A DNA stretch of 64,000 bases. Source: Pocillopora verrucosa (lineage: Eukaryota > Cnidaria > Anthozoa > Scleractinia > Pocilloporidae). Shown piece by piece: positions 1 through 11,498 of the stretch. How positions within the stretch are numbered: the first letter of the stretch is position 1; the number at the start of each line of letters is the position of its first letter. The notes under the pieces were generated by a model that saw only the letters and a list, made by a program, of their open reading frames with translations, made no database searches and had not been told where the DNA came from. The translations under genes and the position numbers were made by a program. The stretch covers positions 23,565,936 to 23,629,935 of the forward strand of contig NC_089315.1 in the NCBI RefSeq assembly GCF_036669915.1, written 5' to 3'.

Positions 1-90
1 TCACTACAATCTCAGGGGCTCCCCCTACCTCATTGCAGTTGCCTTTGCCTGTGACCGAATACCTAACAAAATAAATTTTCTAATAGTGGT

Positions 91-141
91 GCTAAACTAT
101 GGAACTCACGCCCTGAAGACATCCGATTGTACGAAACTTAA
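91..141 (+). mobile_element. Probable 3' remnant of a non-LTR retrotransposon ORF2
   Basis: The plus strand reads AKLWNSRPEDIRLYET and then a stop. This resembles the degenerate LWNSLPxxIR tail found at the C-terminus of many CR1/RTE-type reverse transcriptase ORFs in invertebrates. The upstream part at the window edge is too short and broken to follow. The assignment rests on one short motif, so confidence is low. Confidence 0.35.
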
Positions 142-437
142 TCATCTCTTCAAACAAAAATTAACACTTATACCTTCTCACCATCTTAGATTCACGTGAT
201 TATTTTTTAAACGTAGTGATTCGGATTTTAAATTCAGTATTTCTAACCATAGGTCCCTAACTGTGGAAATCAGCTCAGTTGACAGGCCAACCGTGTTTTA
301 CTTACTTACTAAGCGTTGACTCTTTCTTGTTTTTCACAGTCAATTAAACCTTCGAACCTTATCCCTGTAGCATCCAAAACCATGTGCTTGTTCTCAGTAG
401 TTAACAAAACGACAAAATCAAAATCATTGAAACTCAC

Positions 438-3400
438 TCGGGCATTTCTCTTGTTCCATACAAGGTCTTCCATCTTCCAGTTTCCCCTGACACTCTTTGC
501 CATTAAACTGCGGAGGAGGATTGGTACAGGTCCTAGTTCGTATTTGTGTGCCATTCCTACAAGTCACCGAGCACCTTGTCCAGTTACCCCAGTCAGACCA
601 ACCACCATCGACTAAGAATGAAATAACAAAGGAAGGAAACCTGTAAACTCCCTTAAAAATTAGTGAAGGAAGTTAGAAAAAAAGAAAAACATCTAAAAAG
701 GAAGGTGAGACGATGATCATGTGAAATTTCATCAGGGACCTCCATTGCCAGCCAGCAGGGTCGGGCGTCTTTGGAGGTGGTACGGATCAGTGTTGGTTTT
801 GGTACCAATCGCTGCGCCATCATCTTTGATATGCGACAAATTAAATTATTCACAACCTTTTTTCTGCGAAATCAAATATTGTGGCGAAGAGATAAAAATA
901 CTTTCGCGCAAATGGCTACTTCATCATTACAATTACAAAGTATAACCTGATTGGCGATGGAGTGATGTTTTTGCACGAAATACTGAAAATATCACTAGTG
1001 AAATCGAATCCTCATAAACAAGCTCTGCGTCTCGGATAGAATTGATTGATCTTGAAAATAATTTTAATCGCAACGGAAACTTGAATACCGTGTCGATGGT
1101 TTGGTCGGTTCTTGTTGTAAACATAAGCAATATGTCTGTCTGTCTATCGGGCAGTTGATGTGTCTTTCTGTAGGTGTGCTTGTCAGCACTGCCTAACACA
1201 TATACAAAGGGTGACATTTTGAGGTTTTCATTGCAAATTGATTAATTTTCAACATCAAACGAAAAGTGACAAAATTGTGATATTACCTGTCTCTCCCCTT
1301 CCCTAATAAATACTTGGAACCCTCCCACCCCTCCCTCAATACATACTTGGACAGGGTGGTGTATTGCAGCGTTTCCATTCCTCTCCAGATCCCTTACAGT
1401 TTGGCTTTCCCTTAGAGATGCATGTTCTGTTACGGACTTCAAATGAAGGACCACACGTCGCGTTGCATTTACTCCACGCATTCCAGGGTCCCCAGTAACT
1501 TGTTACTAAGAAAAATGATTTTAAACAATTCAAATTCATTCCTAAGAGATGACATTACTACCTTTACTCATTTTATGATCGTAAACTTCAGTTATCCAGT
1601 AAAAAGGCTAAGTACCGTATTTCCTCGAATAAGCACCCGTGTGTTAATTTGAAATTTCGGCTAAATTGGGGGGCACATGTCGGAAGGAGGGTGCTTAATC
1701 GAGACGAGCACTTATTTAGAAATTATTAACCCACGCTGATTATATTTGGTTGAAGCTTAAAAAGTTGCAGATAAAGTGGCAATAGATACAGTTTTTCCTT
1801 GTATCCCTACTATTTAAAAAATAGGGAAGTAGGGAGGGGAGCACCTATTCGAAGGGGGTGCTTGTTTGATATAATGGCCTTGGGAGTGGGTGCTTATTCG
1901 GGGGAGGGCGCTTATTAGACCGTGGGCGCTTATTCGAGGAAATACGGTATTCATTGGAGTCCACCCGAGCGTGGCGAGCTGTTACTTTGACATATTTTTT
2001 CAGTGGCCTAAATGTTCTTAATTTTAAACCTGGATTTCTGTAAAAAGTTTGCAGGACAAAGTTTGTATTTGTACATCGACGAAACATGCACGTACCATGG
2101 TACAACTCCGCTGTGCACCTGTGGTGCCAGTGTTGATGGTGACAAAAAACATTTCCAGAAACAGGACAAGAAGATTTGACAACAGCTGATGCAATCACAC
2201 GTCACGAACTAGTCGCCTTCTCCATCAACGCTTTATTTTTGTTCCTCATCATATCTTTTTGGTTCCTCATCGTATTTCTTCGTTACTACACTCGCTAAAA
2301 CTAGTCGTGATTATCGACCGTATAGTACCGCAACGTCCATTAAAATTAATGTTGTTGTTAAAAAAATCCCTTGTTATTGTCGCCAATTATTTTTTTTTTT
2401 AAATGGTGTGTCAAAACGTGTTAACGTCATAAAATGCCTGAAAAACAATTTCGAATTAAATCGTTTGCCGTTGGACGTTCGTCAGATAAAACCGGCCGTT
2501 TCGCGTGAAAAGAAAGCGTTTCCCAATTAATTCATTAAATGCACGCAGTTACAGCCTGTATTACTTCCATTTTCAAATATAGTTCCCAACTGAAGCCCAA
2601 TTTACCTTTATTAGAAGTCTTACAAGGCTCACATCTTGTTCTGTCTTTTTTTTTAGAGCTCCATCCTCCGCCGCCATGTGAGCAACAATCGCCTTTCAGT
2701 TGCTTGAATACTTTCATTCTTTTCTTGCATTCTCCAGTTTTTTGGTTGTACCTCTGGAAACAAAATCCTTGCCCGGCAGGACGTTTTGCCTCTGCAATAA
2801 AGGGAAGTGAAACGTAATATATCGCATAACAACGGGATTAACTGAAGAGACGTTTACGGCAACAGTTTCATTTATTCTAACACTTGACTCAATCTACTCG
2901 GAAAATGCTCTCTCGTTCAACAGAAATGCAAACATCACTAAATTAGCCAATTATCAAGAGGATATCAACACATCCTCTTGCCAATTATCTAATGCGGAGT
3001 TTGTTTTCTTCCAAATTTACAATTTACGCCCCGTTCCTTTTTTTTTTTTTTTAAGAGGGTAAGTGGCGATTGTGAACGGGCTAATTTGCAAGTAGCAATC
3101 ACAACCCAAATCAGGGCGTGAAATTGCGCCTGATACAGGCGCCAATGCGACTAAATTTTTCACTTGGGCGACCAAGTCTTGAAAATTAGTCGCCAAAATG
3201 GCGACCAGAATGTTTCATCACAACCTTACCGAGAGATATAGTGAATAAAAAAGATTTGCAAAGACAAATCCGCGGCAAACTTCCTCGTTAAGTTTGTTTC
3301 CAAAACTCAGCACACGCATCTTAATCGATAACCGGACACCATCTTGGATTTAGGTGAGCTTTAACGTTGTATATCATCCATCCTAGTGTCCACTTTGTAA

Positions 3401-3677
3401 AACGTTAGAGATCTTTTCCCTAAGTTAATTTTGGAGGGTCTATCTAGAACTTTGACAGCGTGAAAAAAGGTTTTGTTTGTCTTTGAAAATGGCCACCGAC
3501 TTTTTTTGAATTGGCTACCACTTTGAAGAATTTAGGAGCCAAGTGGCTACCAGAAAAAAAAAATTAATTTCACGCCCTGCAAATTGTGTTCTGCTCCATT
3601 TCCGTTTGCTCTTCATTTCTCCTTCCCCTTAATTGCAACTATTAGACTGAATGCAACTGAATATAGGATAAATTAAT

Positions 3678-3708
<31 letters not shown>

Positions 3709-6608
3709 ACTACGTCGGTAGGAGAGTGAAGCAGGTAATTTAGTGTTAACAACTAGGTTGAAAACGTAAATTGGCCACCGTAAAGAGTAAAAAAGCTGAC
3801 GTTTCGAGTGTTAGCCCTTCGTTAACCCTTTCGAGCGTTGCCCTTCAGCAATTGCTCTGACGAAGGGCTAACGCTCGAAAGTGAGCTTTTTTGCTCTTTA
3901 CGGTGACCAATTTACGTTTTCAAACTAGTTGTTAACACTAAATTACCTGAATATAGGATACTAAAGGAACTGCTCATTTGTTTGAGGGTCTTGGGGAAGT
4001 TTATCTTTTTTTGCTTAGAGTCTCTGCTTGAAAAGTGGGTAATGAACTCGAGAGACACAAAACGTTTCTTCTGCCCTTGGTGCATTTTAAAACAAAAGAG
4101 CGCGAATTTAGAAAAGAGTATTTCGCCATCTTTTTTCGAGCCACCATGTTTAATTTGAATTTGTATGATTAGCTGAGTTACCCGCGCATTTTTAGTGACT
4201 TATTGGAAGAAAGACGCATAGATGACGTCATGATTAAGACTTTTTTTTGCTTCTTTCTCATATAAAACAAATCGATTCCATGTTGCCGTGGGTCTGTAAA
4301 GTGATAGATCACAGAAAACATCAAAACGTGGCAAAAACCTTGCAGGTAGGAGCTTGGGGAGGAGTGTCGAGAAGGCTCCCTTCCCTCCCACCCATACTCT
4401 GACCTATCCATCGTCATCCCCCTAAAGAATTTTATTTGTCTCCAAAGATTTCTGATAGCTATAGAGCTTTTAATGGTAAGAGTAATATGCCTGCAATCTC
4501 GATTAACTATAAGTGAGCTGAGATCAATCATCCAAAGATTACGTTTGAAATTTAAAAATAACTATGAGCGAATGAAAAATTGTATTATCTTGCAGCAATT
4601 TTCAATGTTAACTGCAGTTTTAGCCCGTCATAGTTAATGTTAAGTGTCCCAACTAAATTTTAAAGCCTTTGTATACCTTTTCAAGAGATCTACAAGCATT
4701 AAAAATATTTTGATAAGGTCGTCAGGCATTGTCAAGATTTCCGCGGATTACAAAATTAATCATCTTAATGATTTTAGGTCAAACAGGCACTGGCTTAACC
4801 TGAATTCCTAAATTTAACCATCCATGGCATTCCTACTTTAATCAATTGCTTTTTTGTTCACTTCCTCAGCTTTTGAGGCCGTGGTTGCGGCTGTAAAGTA
4901 ACCGCTCGTGTTTTTAATTTCATTGGTCTTTTTTAACCGGGCGACTGTATAATAGCAAAGGGAAAGAGCAATTTAATACAAGGAAATGTAATAAAAGCAC
5001 AAGTTATGTTTTTGCTGAAACGTGCCTCTGGCGTTAAGTCTTTTAAGGACTTATAAGTTCCTCTTTGCAATACAGGAACTTATCACTGTGTTTGCTGAAT
5101 CAACAATGGCAAGAGAGAAGACAGCAGACATTCAATATTTTTGGCAAGAAACGTTGAAACTAAAAATATGTTAAAATAGATGCTTTGCGTCTTAATTCGT
5201 CCAGAAATTGATTTGTGAACGGAGATATGTCACGAGGCATTTAGAGTCCGAAAGAATTGGCCAAGAATGAAATGGAATCATTATGTTGACACACAAATTA
5301 CTGTGGAAAAACAGCAACGAAGTGGATTGAATCAATAATAAAAACAATAATTGCAAAGACGAAAAACGAGATTCCTTAGATCCTCAAGAAGGACAAGCCA
5401 TTGGCATTGTTACTTTAAGGTCGAGACCTCAATTCCTGAGTTAAATCGTTCCGGTTTGTTCCATGGCTACACAATTTTTGATGTGATACGCCAGCGTTCA
5501 CCTTCAATTTTCCGATTTGGTAGTCGATGACAAGTAGTTACATGCACGGTGCATTAAGAAAAGCCAAAAATATGCTTCGTGTTCCGCGGTAAAAATAAGC
5601 AGTTCAGTGTACTATGATCATGAGGCAAAGCAGGTTTCCATTAAGTTTGTTTTAGCTACGAAATGCCCCAATTAAAAATACTAACTGATGACTCTCGCAA
5701 AAGGATCCAGTCCCTGTCAGGTACAGTGATCCCTGATGAGTAGAAAATTACTGAAAAAGGAGTTCAAGTTTTTCTGGAACCTTGCCGGTTGCTTGGGATG
5801 AATTTGATACCAGGGAATCTTTCTGGCAGAATAATACAATTGGCTAGCGGCCACGAATCGGTCCATTTCTGGACTTTATAATTGTTTAAGTCCCAGATCA
5901 CCTTTTCTTCCTTTCGAGAAGGATATTTTATACAGCTAAATGAGCGAGCGAAATAGATTTATCTGCTTAATGAAAAACGTTTGTCGTTTGAAGAAAGCTT
6001 CGAGCTCATGAAAAGAAGACAGAATATGAAACTTTCTGCGAATGAGGAGGGGGGGGCTATCTGGCCTAAATCTTGATACGGGAGAGTGGGTGACAGTTTG
6101 AAAAAAATCAGTGTGCAATCCATTTTAGGACGAAGAAAAAAAACTTAGGGACCACAAACCCTGCAATAAGTCTGATGTGATAATAGGAAACCAGTTATAA
6201 TTCTCAGAATTGAGAGCAAAGGGAAGGTATCGGAACGCGACGACAGAATGAGATCCTATTGAGGTTGGTGAAAGCAATCTTTATTCTAATATCGGCCCTC
6301 CAGAACCGGTATTATTTTTTGCGTTTTTCAGGCAAACAGAGGCAAGCGCGAGGCGAGCGCGAAGTGCAAGTCACACATAGATGAAAGGAAGAATTTTCAT
6401 CGTTTCAACCGTCCGTCGGAAAAGGTCATTATGTACACCGTCCGATACAGGACTGTAATGTCTAAACCCCCCCCGGAAAATACCTTGCTCAAGGCGAAAT
6501 TGAGACGACCCAGATTTATTAATTACGTTAAAGTTACATACCTGAAGTTTGGAGAAAGAAGCAGATACTCAGAGCTACCGCCGTCACCAAAACTACCAAC
6601 TTGACCAT
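438..6608 (-). CDS. Secreted protein with TB-like and thrombospondin type 1 repeats (partial, 3' end outside window)
   Basis: Four exons can be placed in order on the minus strand: 6608-6542, 2791-2624, 1505-1347 and 611-438. Exon 1 starts with ATG at 6608 and encodes a 22-residue hydrophobic signal peptide (MVKLVVLVTAVALSICFFLQ); it ends in phase 1. Exon 2 (56 codons, 1-1) carries a cysteine-rich module with GFCF, TGEC, GDCCSHGGGGW and RCEPC, which resembles the TB (TGF-beta-binding protein-like) domain of fibrillins. Exons 3 and 4 (53 and 58 codons, both 1-1) are thrombospondin type 1 repeats, with WGPWNAWSKCNATCG and WSDWGNWTRCSVTC. All junctions keep the frame. The last visible exon ends at a good donor, so more exons lie to the left of position 438. 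The product should be extracellular and matrix-associated. Further small exons in the 3.7-kb first intron cannot be excluded. Orthology was not established. Confidence 0.75.
612..1346 (-). other. Intron 3 of the TSR gene
   Basis: AT-rich intronic sequence between the two thrombospondin-repeat exons. I see no further cysteine-rich exon or recognisable repeat in it. Confidence 0.55.
1615..1947. mobile_element. MITE with TA target duplication (Tc1/mariner-like)
   Basis: The ends are inverted copies of CCGTATTTCCTCGAATAAGC, and each end is bordered by TA (1613-1614 and 1948-1949). The interior is rich in degenerate GGTGCTTATTCGA units. TA flanks and terminal inverted repeats are typical of non-autonomous Tc1/mariner elements. 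A diverged relative lies at 62701-62983. The element sits in intron 2 of the TSR gene. Confidence 0.7.
3112..3579. mobile_element. MITE family copy 1 (CAGGGCGTGAAATT termini, 5-bp target duplication)
   Basis: The terminal inverted repeats are CAGGGCGTGAAATT and AATTTCACGCCCTG. The element is flanked on both sides by CAAAT (3107-3111 and 3580-3584). The interior contains matched GGCGACCAAG / TTGGCTACCACTTTG segments and is clearly homologous to the copy at 58273-58727. CAGGG ends suggest the hAT superfamily, in which some groups make 5-bp duplications; this classification is an inference. It lies in intron 1 of the TSR gene. Confidence 0.8.
3734..3947. repeat. Long inverted repeat carrying TGACGAAGGGCTAACGCTCGAAA motif
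   Basis: The block starts GGTAATTTAGTGTTAACAACTA and ends with its inverse. Two arms of about 95 bp face each other, and each contains the GAAGGGCTAACNCTCGAAA core, one arm per strand. A single arm occurs again at 51216-51313. The core resembles a hammerhead ribozyme (see findings). Confidence 0.7.
5045..5130 (+). repeat. Diverged copy of the TAAGTTCCTCTTTGC repeat
   Basis: Contains AAGTTCCTCTTTGCAATACAGGAACTTAT followed by a GTTTGCTGAATCAACAATGGCA stretch. It is related to the two tandem copies at 7123-7365. The family is not identified. Confidence 0.45.
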
Positions 6609-7122
6609 TTTTTAATATAGCTTTGTCGCTTGTGGTGTAAATGTACTTGAGAGATTTGAGGGGCGAGCTGCAAACAGTTGCAGGGGAGATGAATCGATGA
6701 ACCAAATCTGCAGCAAATTCAATTAAATGTTGACCCTTAGTGTTGAAATAAAGCTAATGAAATCTTAAACCTGATGATATGATGATAAGGGCCTTTACTG
6801 ATTCAGTTGAATCGACAAATATCGGTACAGATACGCTGGATCGTTCAGTTCTTTGGCGAGCTGAACTTCGGTTATAAGTGTTTCCTTTTTTTTTCCCTTC
6901 TGTTGTTCGGCTGGACCATTATGCAATGCATTTTATTAATTGCACAATCAAGGTATAGTCCTAGGAGCAGGGAAAAATCTTAGTCCTCTACTTTTTATTG
7001 CCTTCAACTTTGATATCGGGCGATGGTAAAAGCAGGAAAATATGAAATTATTTATTGAGGAAATTAGATATTGAGGAAATTATAGTTCAAGTTCTAATCT
7101 TGCTGAAACCGGGCTCCAGTTT

Positions 7123-7365
7123 TAAGTTCCTCTTTGCCCTACAGGAACTCAAGTGCCTGTTAACGTAATTTGGTATGTTTACTGAACCAATAACGGCACT
7201 GAGAAGAAGGGCATGCTTAGAATGACTCAAGTTTTGATCATGCTAAAACCAAGCTCTTGTTCTAAGTTCCTCTTTGCCATACAGGAACTCAATTGCTTGT
7301 TAATGTAATTTACTATGTTTACTGAACCAACAACGTCACTGAGAAGATGGGCAGAATCTGAATAC
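7123..7365 (+). repeat. Two tandem copies of a 140-bp repeat
   Basis: TAAGTTCCTCTTTGCC starts at 7123 and again at 7263. Each copy continues with ACAGGAACTCAA, a TATGTTTACTGAACCAA stretch and CACTGAGAAGA. A further diverged copy is at 5045-5130. Confidence 0.65.
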
Positions 7366-10167
7366 GCGCGAAAGAATCGTTAAAGACGCTAGCTGGATTG
7401 CCTTTTCGCCTAATAGGGGATTTGACTGCAAATTCTACCATATCTTTGTGTGAAGCAAAGCGAAAGATCATTGAATGCATCATTAAGTGAAATAAGTGTG
7501 CGTTAAAAGAGATAAAAGATTTCTGATGTTTTCTCGCGTGCTCCAGTGCTGACAAAGACAAAACAAAGGGTGATCTTTTTATGATGCCGAAGAAAATCTT
7601 CGCAGACATTACTGATTATTGTTGGAACTTTATGTGGCACGCGGTGAAAAACGCCAAACGCCAAACAGACATAGAAACGGCGCAGCTAGAAAAAAATTTC
7701 ATGCTTATGACTTGAAATAACGGAAATAACAACGCTACCAACGGTGTACCGGTTACTTGTTAGCTAAATCGAACACAAGCTACTAGAATAATCAGGAGAA
7801 AGAGATTGACTACTCACTAAATTTCCCTTTGTGAGAGCGTTTCAGTCATAACAGATTTTCCTCAACAACTGAGCCTTCTATGATCCTTCAAAACGATTCA
7901 TAGAGTGAGCGACGTCATTTTTACATCACATCCCGCTGTGCTGAAGCGTGTGAAGGGTCGAGATTTACATCCAATTGGACGATACCGAGGTCAGAAGCAT
8001 GAAAGGAAATTCAATCTATTGTTTCCTACTCATCACCTCACTAACTAAGCAGAACCTACGCTTCAGCCGATCCGGGAAAAAAACCCTTGAACGTTTCTGA
8101 GATAGTAATGGAGTAATTCCTCAGTATGGCGGATATTTTGATCACGTCTCTCTGGGGCCACGCACGCTCATTGGTCGATGTCAGACTGTGAATTAGTCTA
8201 TCCAGAGATAACAGGTTTATTTTGAGGTAATTCTAAAAATATCAATGAAAACAGACTTCAGTGCTAACCGATAAATCAAGAAGTACTAATACTTGTCAGA
8301 CGGACTTTAAAACGTGCGCACTGCTACTCAGAGCTCGCTGCAAAAAACATTTCACTCATGTTAGTAGCCTTAAAAAATTTCCTCCTTCAGGCAATTCACC
8401 ACGGGATAAAACATGTACTGAAAAAGGTCAAATAATAAAAATTTCTATTGTTTAAATACCGTGACCAAGTGCCAACTTCCTTCGGTTTTATCTATCAATT
8501 AAAAATGGCATTTAAATCTTTCACCACTAAATCGTTTAGGATTCCTCTTAGGTATTCCCCTGAGGAACTCAGCAAGGATTAAAGGAATAGAAATGTGTTA
8601 AATTTTATCTACAAAAGTTCAGTCTCCTTCAATCAGAGTAATTGTTTCAAGGCGTTCATTTTTACTTTGGGTTAAGTGGATCTAATCGTTAGTGGTTGAA
8701 TTCCGAGTAAAAAAAAAATATTTCTTCAACTCTTGTCAGATCCTTGCTAGACCGTGGGACCATCTGCTTAACTCATCGACTACAACCATTGTTCGATACA
8801 TTTTTCATCGGAATCTTTCAAAACACACTTCATTCGATAATGTGGACGATACTCGCACAAACGGTTTCCAGACGTGGGGAGGTGGGTACTCCAACTAAAT
8901 TTGTGGCCATAGCCGGTGTCGGAAATAACAAACAAGCTATCAAAAAGATTTGTGCACAGTTTTACGGGGCATGTAGTAAAATATGTAAATAAAAGACTTC
9001 ATGTCAAGCAAACATTAGCCCAAGTTTCAAGTTTTCATCCTCTTATTTACTGCAAGAATAACCTGTCCAGTCGTGCCTTAGACATCTCTACCAAGCGGAT
9101 CCCAAATTAAAATTAGACTGATTTGTTGCGTGAAACCTATATTGAGCTGAATACTTTAAAGGAGAAAATCAAGTTTCGTTTCATCCGATTTAAGTTTAAA
9201 TTGACGTATCGTCTTCATCTTCAAAGCGTTTATTCGGAGAAATAAGCTGATGTTATTTCATTTACCTGAAAGGGGAAAATTCCTAAGGTTTCCGATTACT
9301 CGCTCCGTTCTTAACTTTGTGGATTTTGACATTAAACTACCATGAAACAATTTTGTGGAACTATTTAAAGCGGACGCCAGCAAGAGTTCTGTTGTTATTT
9401 AATAAGAACATGAACCATTGGAGCTTGTTACAACTTAAGAACAAAGGGAGAAAATCTTACTCCACTCCCAATGGTAACCCCGTCGTTTTCAAAATTTTTC
9501 TCTCTTCCCTTCCTGTTCGCTCGCCGGGCGAAAGAAGAACTTTCCTCAGTACGCACGTTTTAGGCCTCGAGGTCAAGTATCAACTGAAGTTCCTAGAAGC
9601 ATCATTTACGTGTCAGCAATCAGGGTTCTTCTTGTCTTGGCCCTCAGCCAAATCTTTTGAAGGATTTAGTTCCTCATCCCCAGTCTAAAAACCTTCAAGT
9701 AAGGTGTAATGAGCTGAACAATAAAACTGCCTTCCATTCAGGCACATAAATGGATAACTGCCATACATGTTACTTTTTATTTAAAATCTTCCCATCGCAT
9801 ATGATGTAAACAGTCGTGAATATCTGATAACTGCACTTTTCATCGTTTAATTATGTTCGTACGCATGCGATTAGGTTAAGCGTGTTGTGTTACCGAATAT
9901 GCCTAGCTCATGTGAAATGAAATCGGCCAGTACACTGTGGGTACCTTTACGAGTGAATTTCCCGTTTAGATTAGATATTTAAATTGAATTAAAACAGTAA
10001 TTAATTTAGTGTTATGGCTAAGGTAACAACCCTGAGTCACAGGAAGGGCAAAAATGAAAACATTTCCTTTAACGCTTGTTTTTCCTATATATAATATATA
10101 TACCTTTGTACATAACAAAATGGGGAATTTTTTATCAAGAAGAAGGCCGTAGTCATGCGATCATTCT

Positions 10168-10547
10168 ATCAATTCGAAGCTTCGACGATTTCCCCACGGG
10201 GAACCCCCCGGGCATTTGAAGTTTTAAAAAATTAGTTAAATCAGATTCCCTTCCTCCCCCGGGTAAAAATTCCGTTCAAATGCCCGCTCAAGCACAATTT
10301 TTGTGCGATCAACGAATGTTGTAGAATTTAGCGAAATCGTGTATTAGTTTTTGATGCCGCTGTTTGCTATGTGAAAATCTTCTTGGAAGCCATTTTCTCA
10401 CGAAAGCGGACTCTTCTTTTTAACTCCTTTCTACTTAAAATTAAAATTTGTGTATTGCGCTGATTCAAATTCCTTAACCCTGGGGCACGAACGACAGTCA
10501 AATGCCCGTAAGTCAGACCGGGAGGAACTCTGAAGCTTCGAATTGAT
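10168..10547. mobile_element. Probable MITE with 16-bp terminal inverted repeats
   Basis: The left end ATCAATTCGAAGCTTC (10168-10183) and the right end GAAGCTTCGAATTGAT (10532-10547) are exact inverse complements. Subterminal CAAATGCCCG and CGGGCATTTG segments are also inverted. No coding sequence lies between them. No clear target duplication was found. Confidence 0.65.
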
Positions 10548-11277
10548 CAGCGCATAAATTTAGATCAACTTTCAGACGTAGGAATAAACGTAAAGAACTG
10601 CCTAACGTACATATCGATTCAGTATATTAATATTTATGCTTCCCGTTATTTCTAGTTTGCCAAGTAAGCTTTTAGTATGATCGGATTATTCTGATCTTCT
10701 TTGCATAGTTCTTAGAATTTAGCCGACCGGCGCCAAGGGAATTAAAGTATTTAGTACCTTGAGCTATGAACGTCATTGCTCGATTTTGTATCATTAACAA
10801 AAAGATTCTATATTTCCGCGCGTCTGTTCAAGAATAGATCACAGAGATGACGTCAAAATGTGATAAGAGCAAAAAAAAGTGGCACGCGAGGCGCAGCAAC
10901 ATGACAGAGTGCTGGGGGACCTACCTTCCTAAAGGGCCTTTTTTCGTATCGTGGCCTCGTTGCTTCATGTGTCGAAACTGAGACGAGCCCCAGCACGTTT
11001 TTTGGTAGCAAATGTTTTGCTATCTGATGACAACTTTTAAGGAAAGTAAATTATAAAATAGTATCCCGTCTAGTAGTCCTTGTGCGTCAGCATGGAGTGT
11101 ACGTCTGGGGAGAATTGCAGCAGGAAGCATAAATAGTGTGAGTGGAATTTATATTAAATTGAAACATAAGCAGAGGTATCATATCAATTTTTACCCCTGA
11201 GTGACATGTGCGTCTGGTGTAGAAGGGAATTTCGTCAGTGACATGATGTTGCCAAGGTGTTGCTTGATGGTCTTAGC

Positions 11278-11498
11278 CCTTTAAACCCTAAGATCAGTAT
11301 CCATATTCTCTATACTCTTCTCTATACATTTCCCTTGGTACTGACCAGGAGAATTTATTTAACAATCAAAGTTTCTAAGGTTGGTAATCATTTCCTTTAT
11401 TATTACCATCAATTACCATGATCTTTAATTAAAGGTTCAAAAGTGATTACTGTAAGGAGAAATTAGATGTTGGTCACTCTTACGGTTTTAAGGGTTAA
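11278..11498 (+). repeat. Dispersed CAGTATnCATATTCTC repeat, copy 1
   Basis: Starts near AAACCCTAAGATCAGTATCC and ends near GTCACTCTTACGGTTTTAAGGGTT. The internal markers TGACCAGGAGAATTTATTTAACAATCAA and TGTAAGGAGAAATTAGATGT are shared with copies at 18558, 33891 and 63625. Short inverted AACCCT/AGGGTT ends suggest a non-autonomous element. Confidence 0.65.

Noticed and set aside
1845..2198. 117-codon minus-strand frame with SNKRPRSNKRPPPNKHP repeats
   Set aside because: The repeats come from the degenerate GCTTATTCG units at the end of the MITE, not from a protein gene.
9317..9688. 123-codon open frame upstream of the LRR-Ig gene
   Set aside because: No domain motif, no signal peptide and low-complexity composition; no splice or promoter context supports it.
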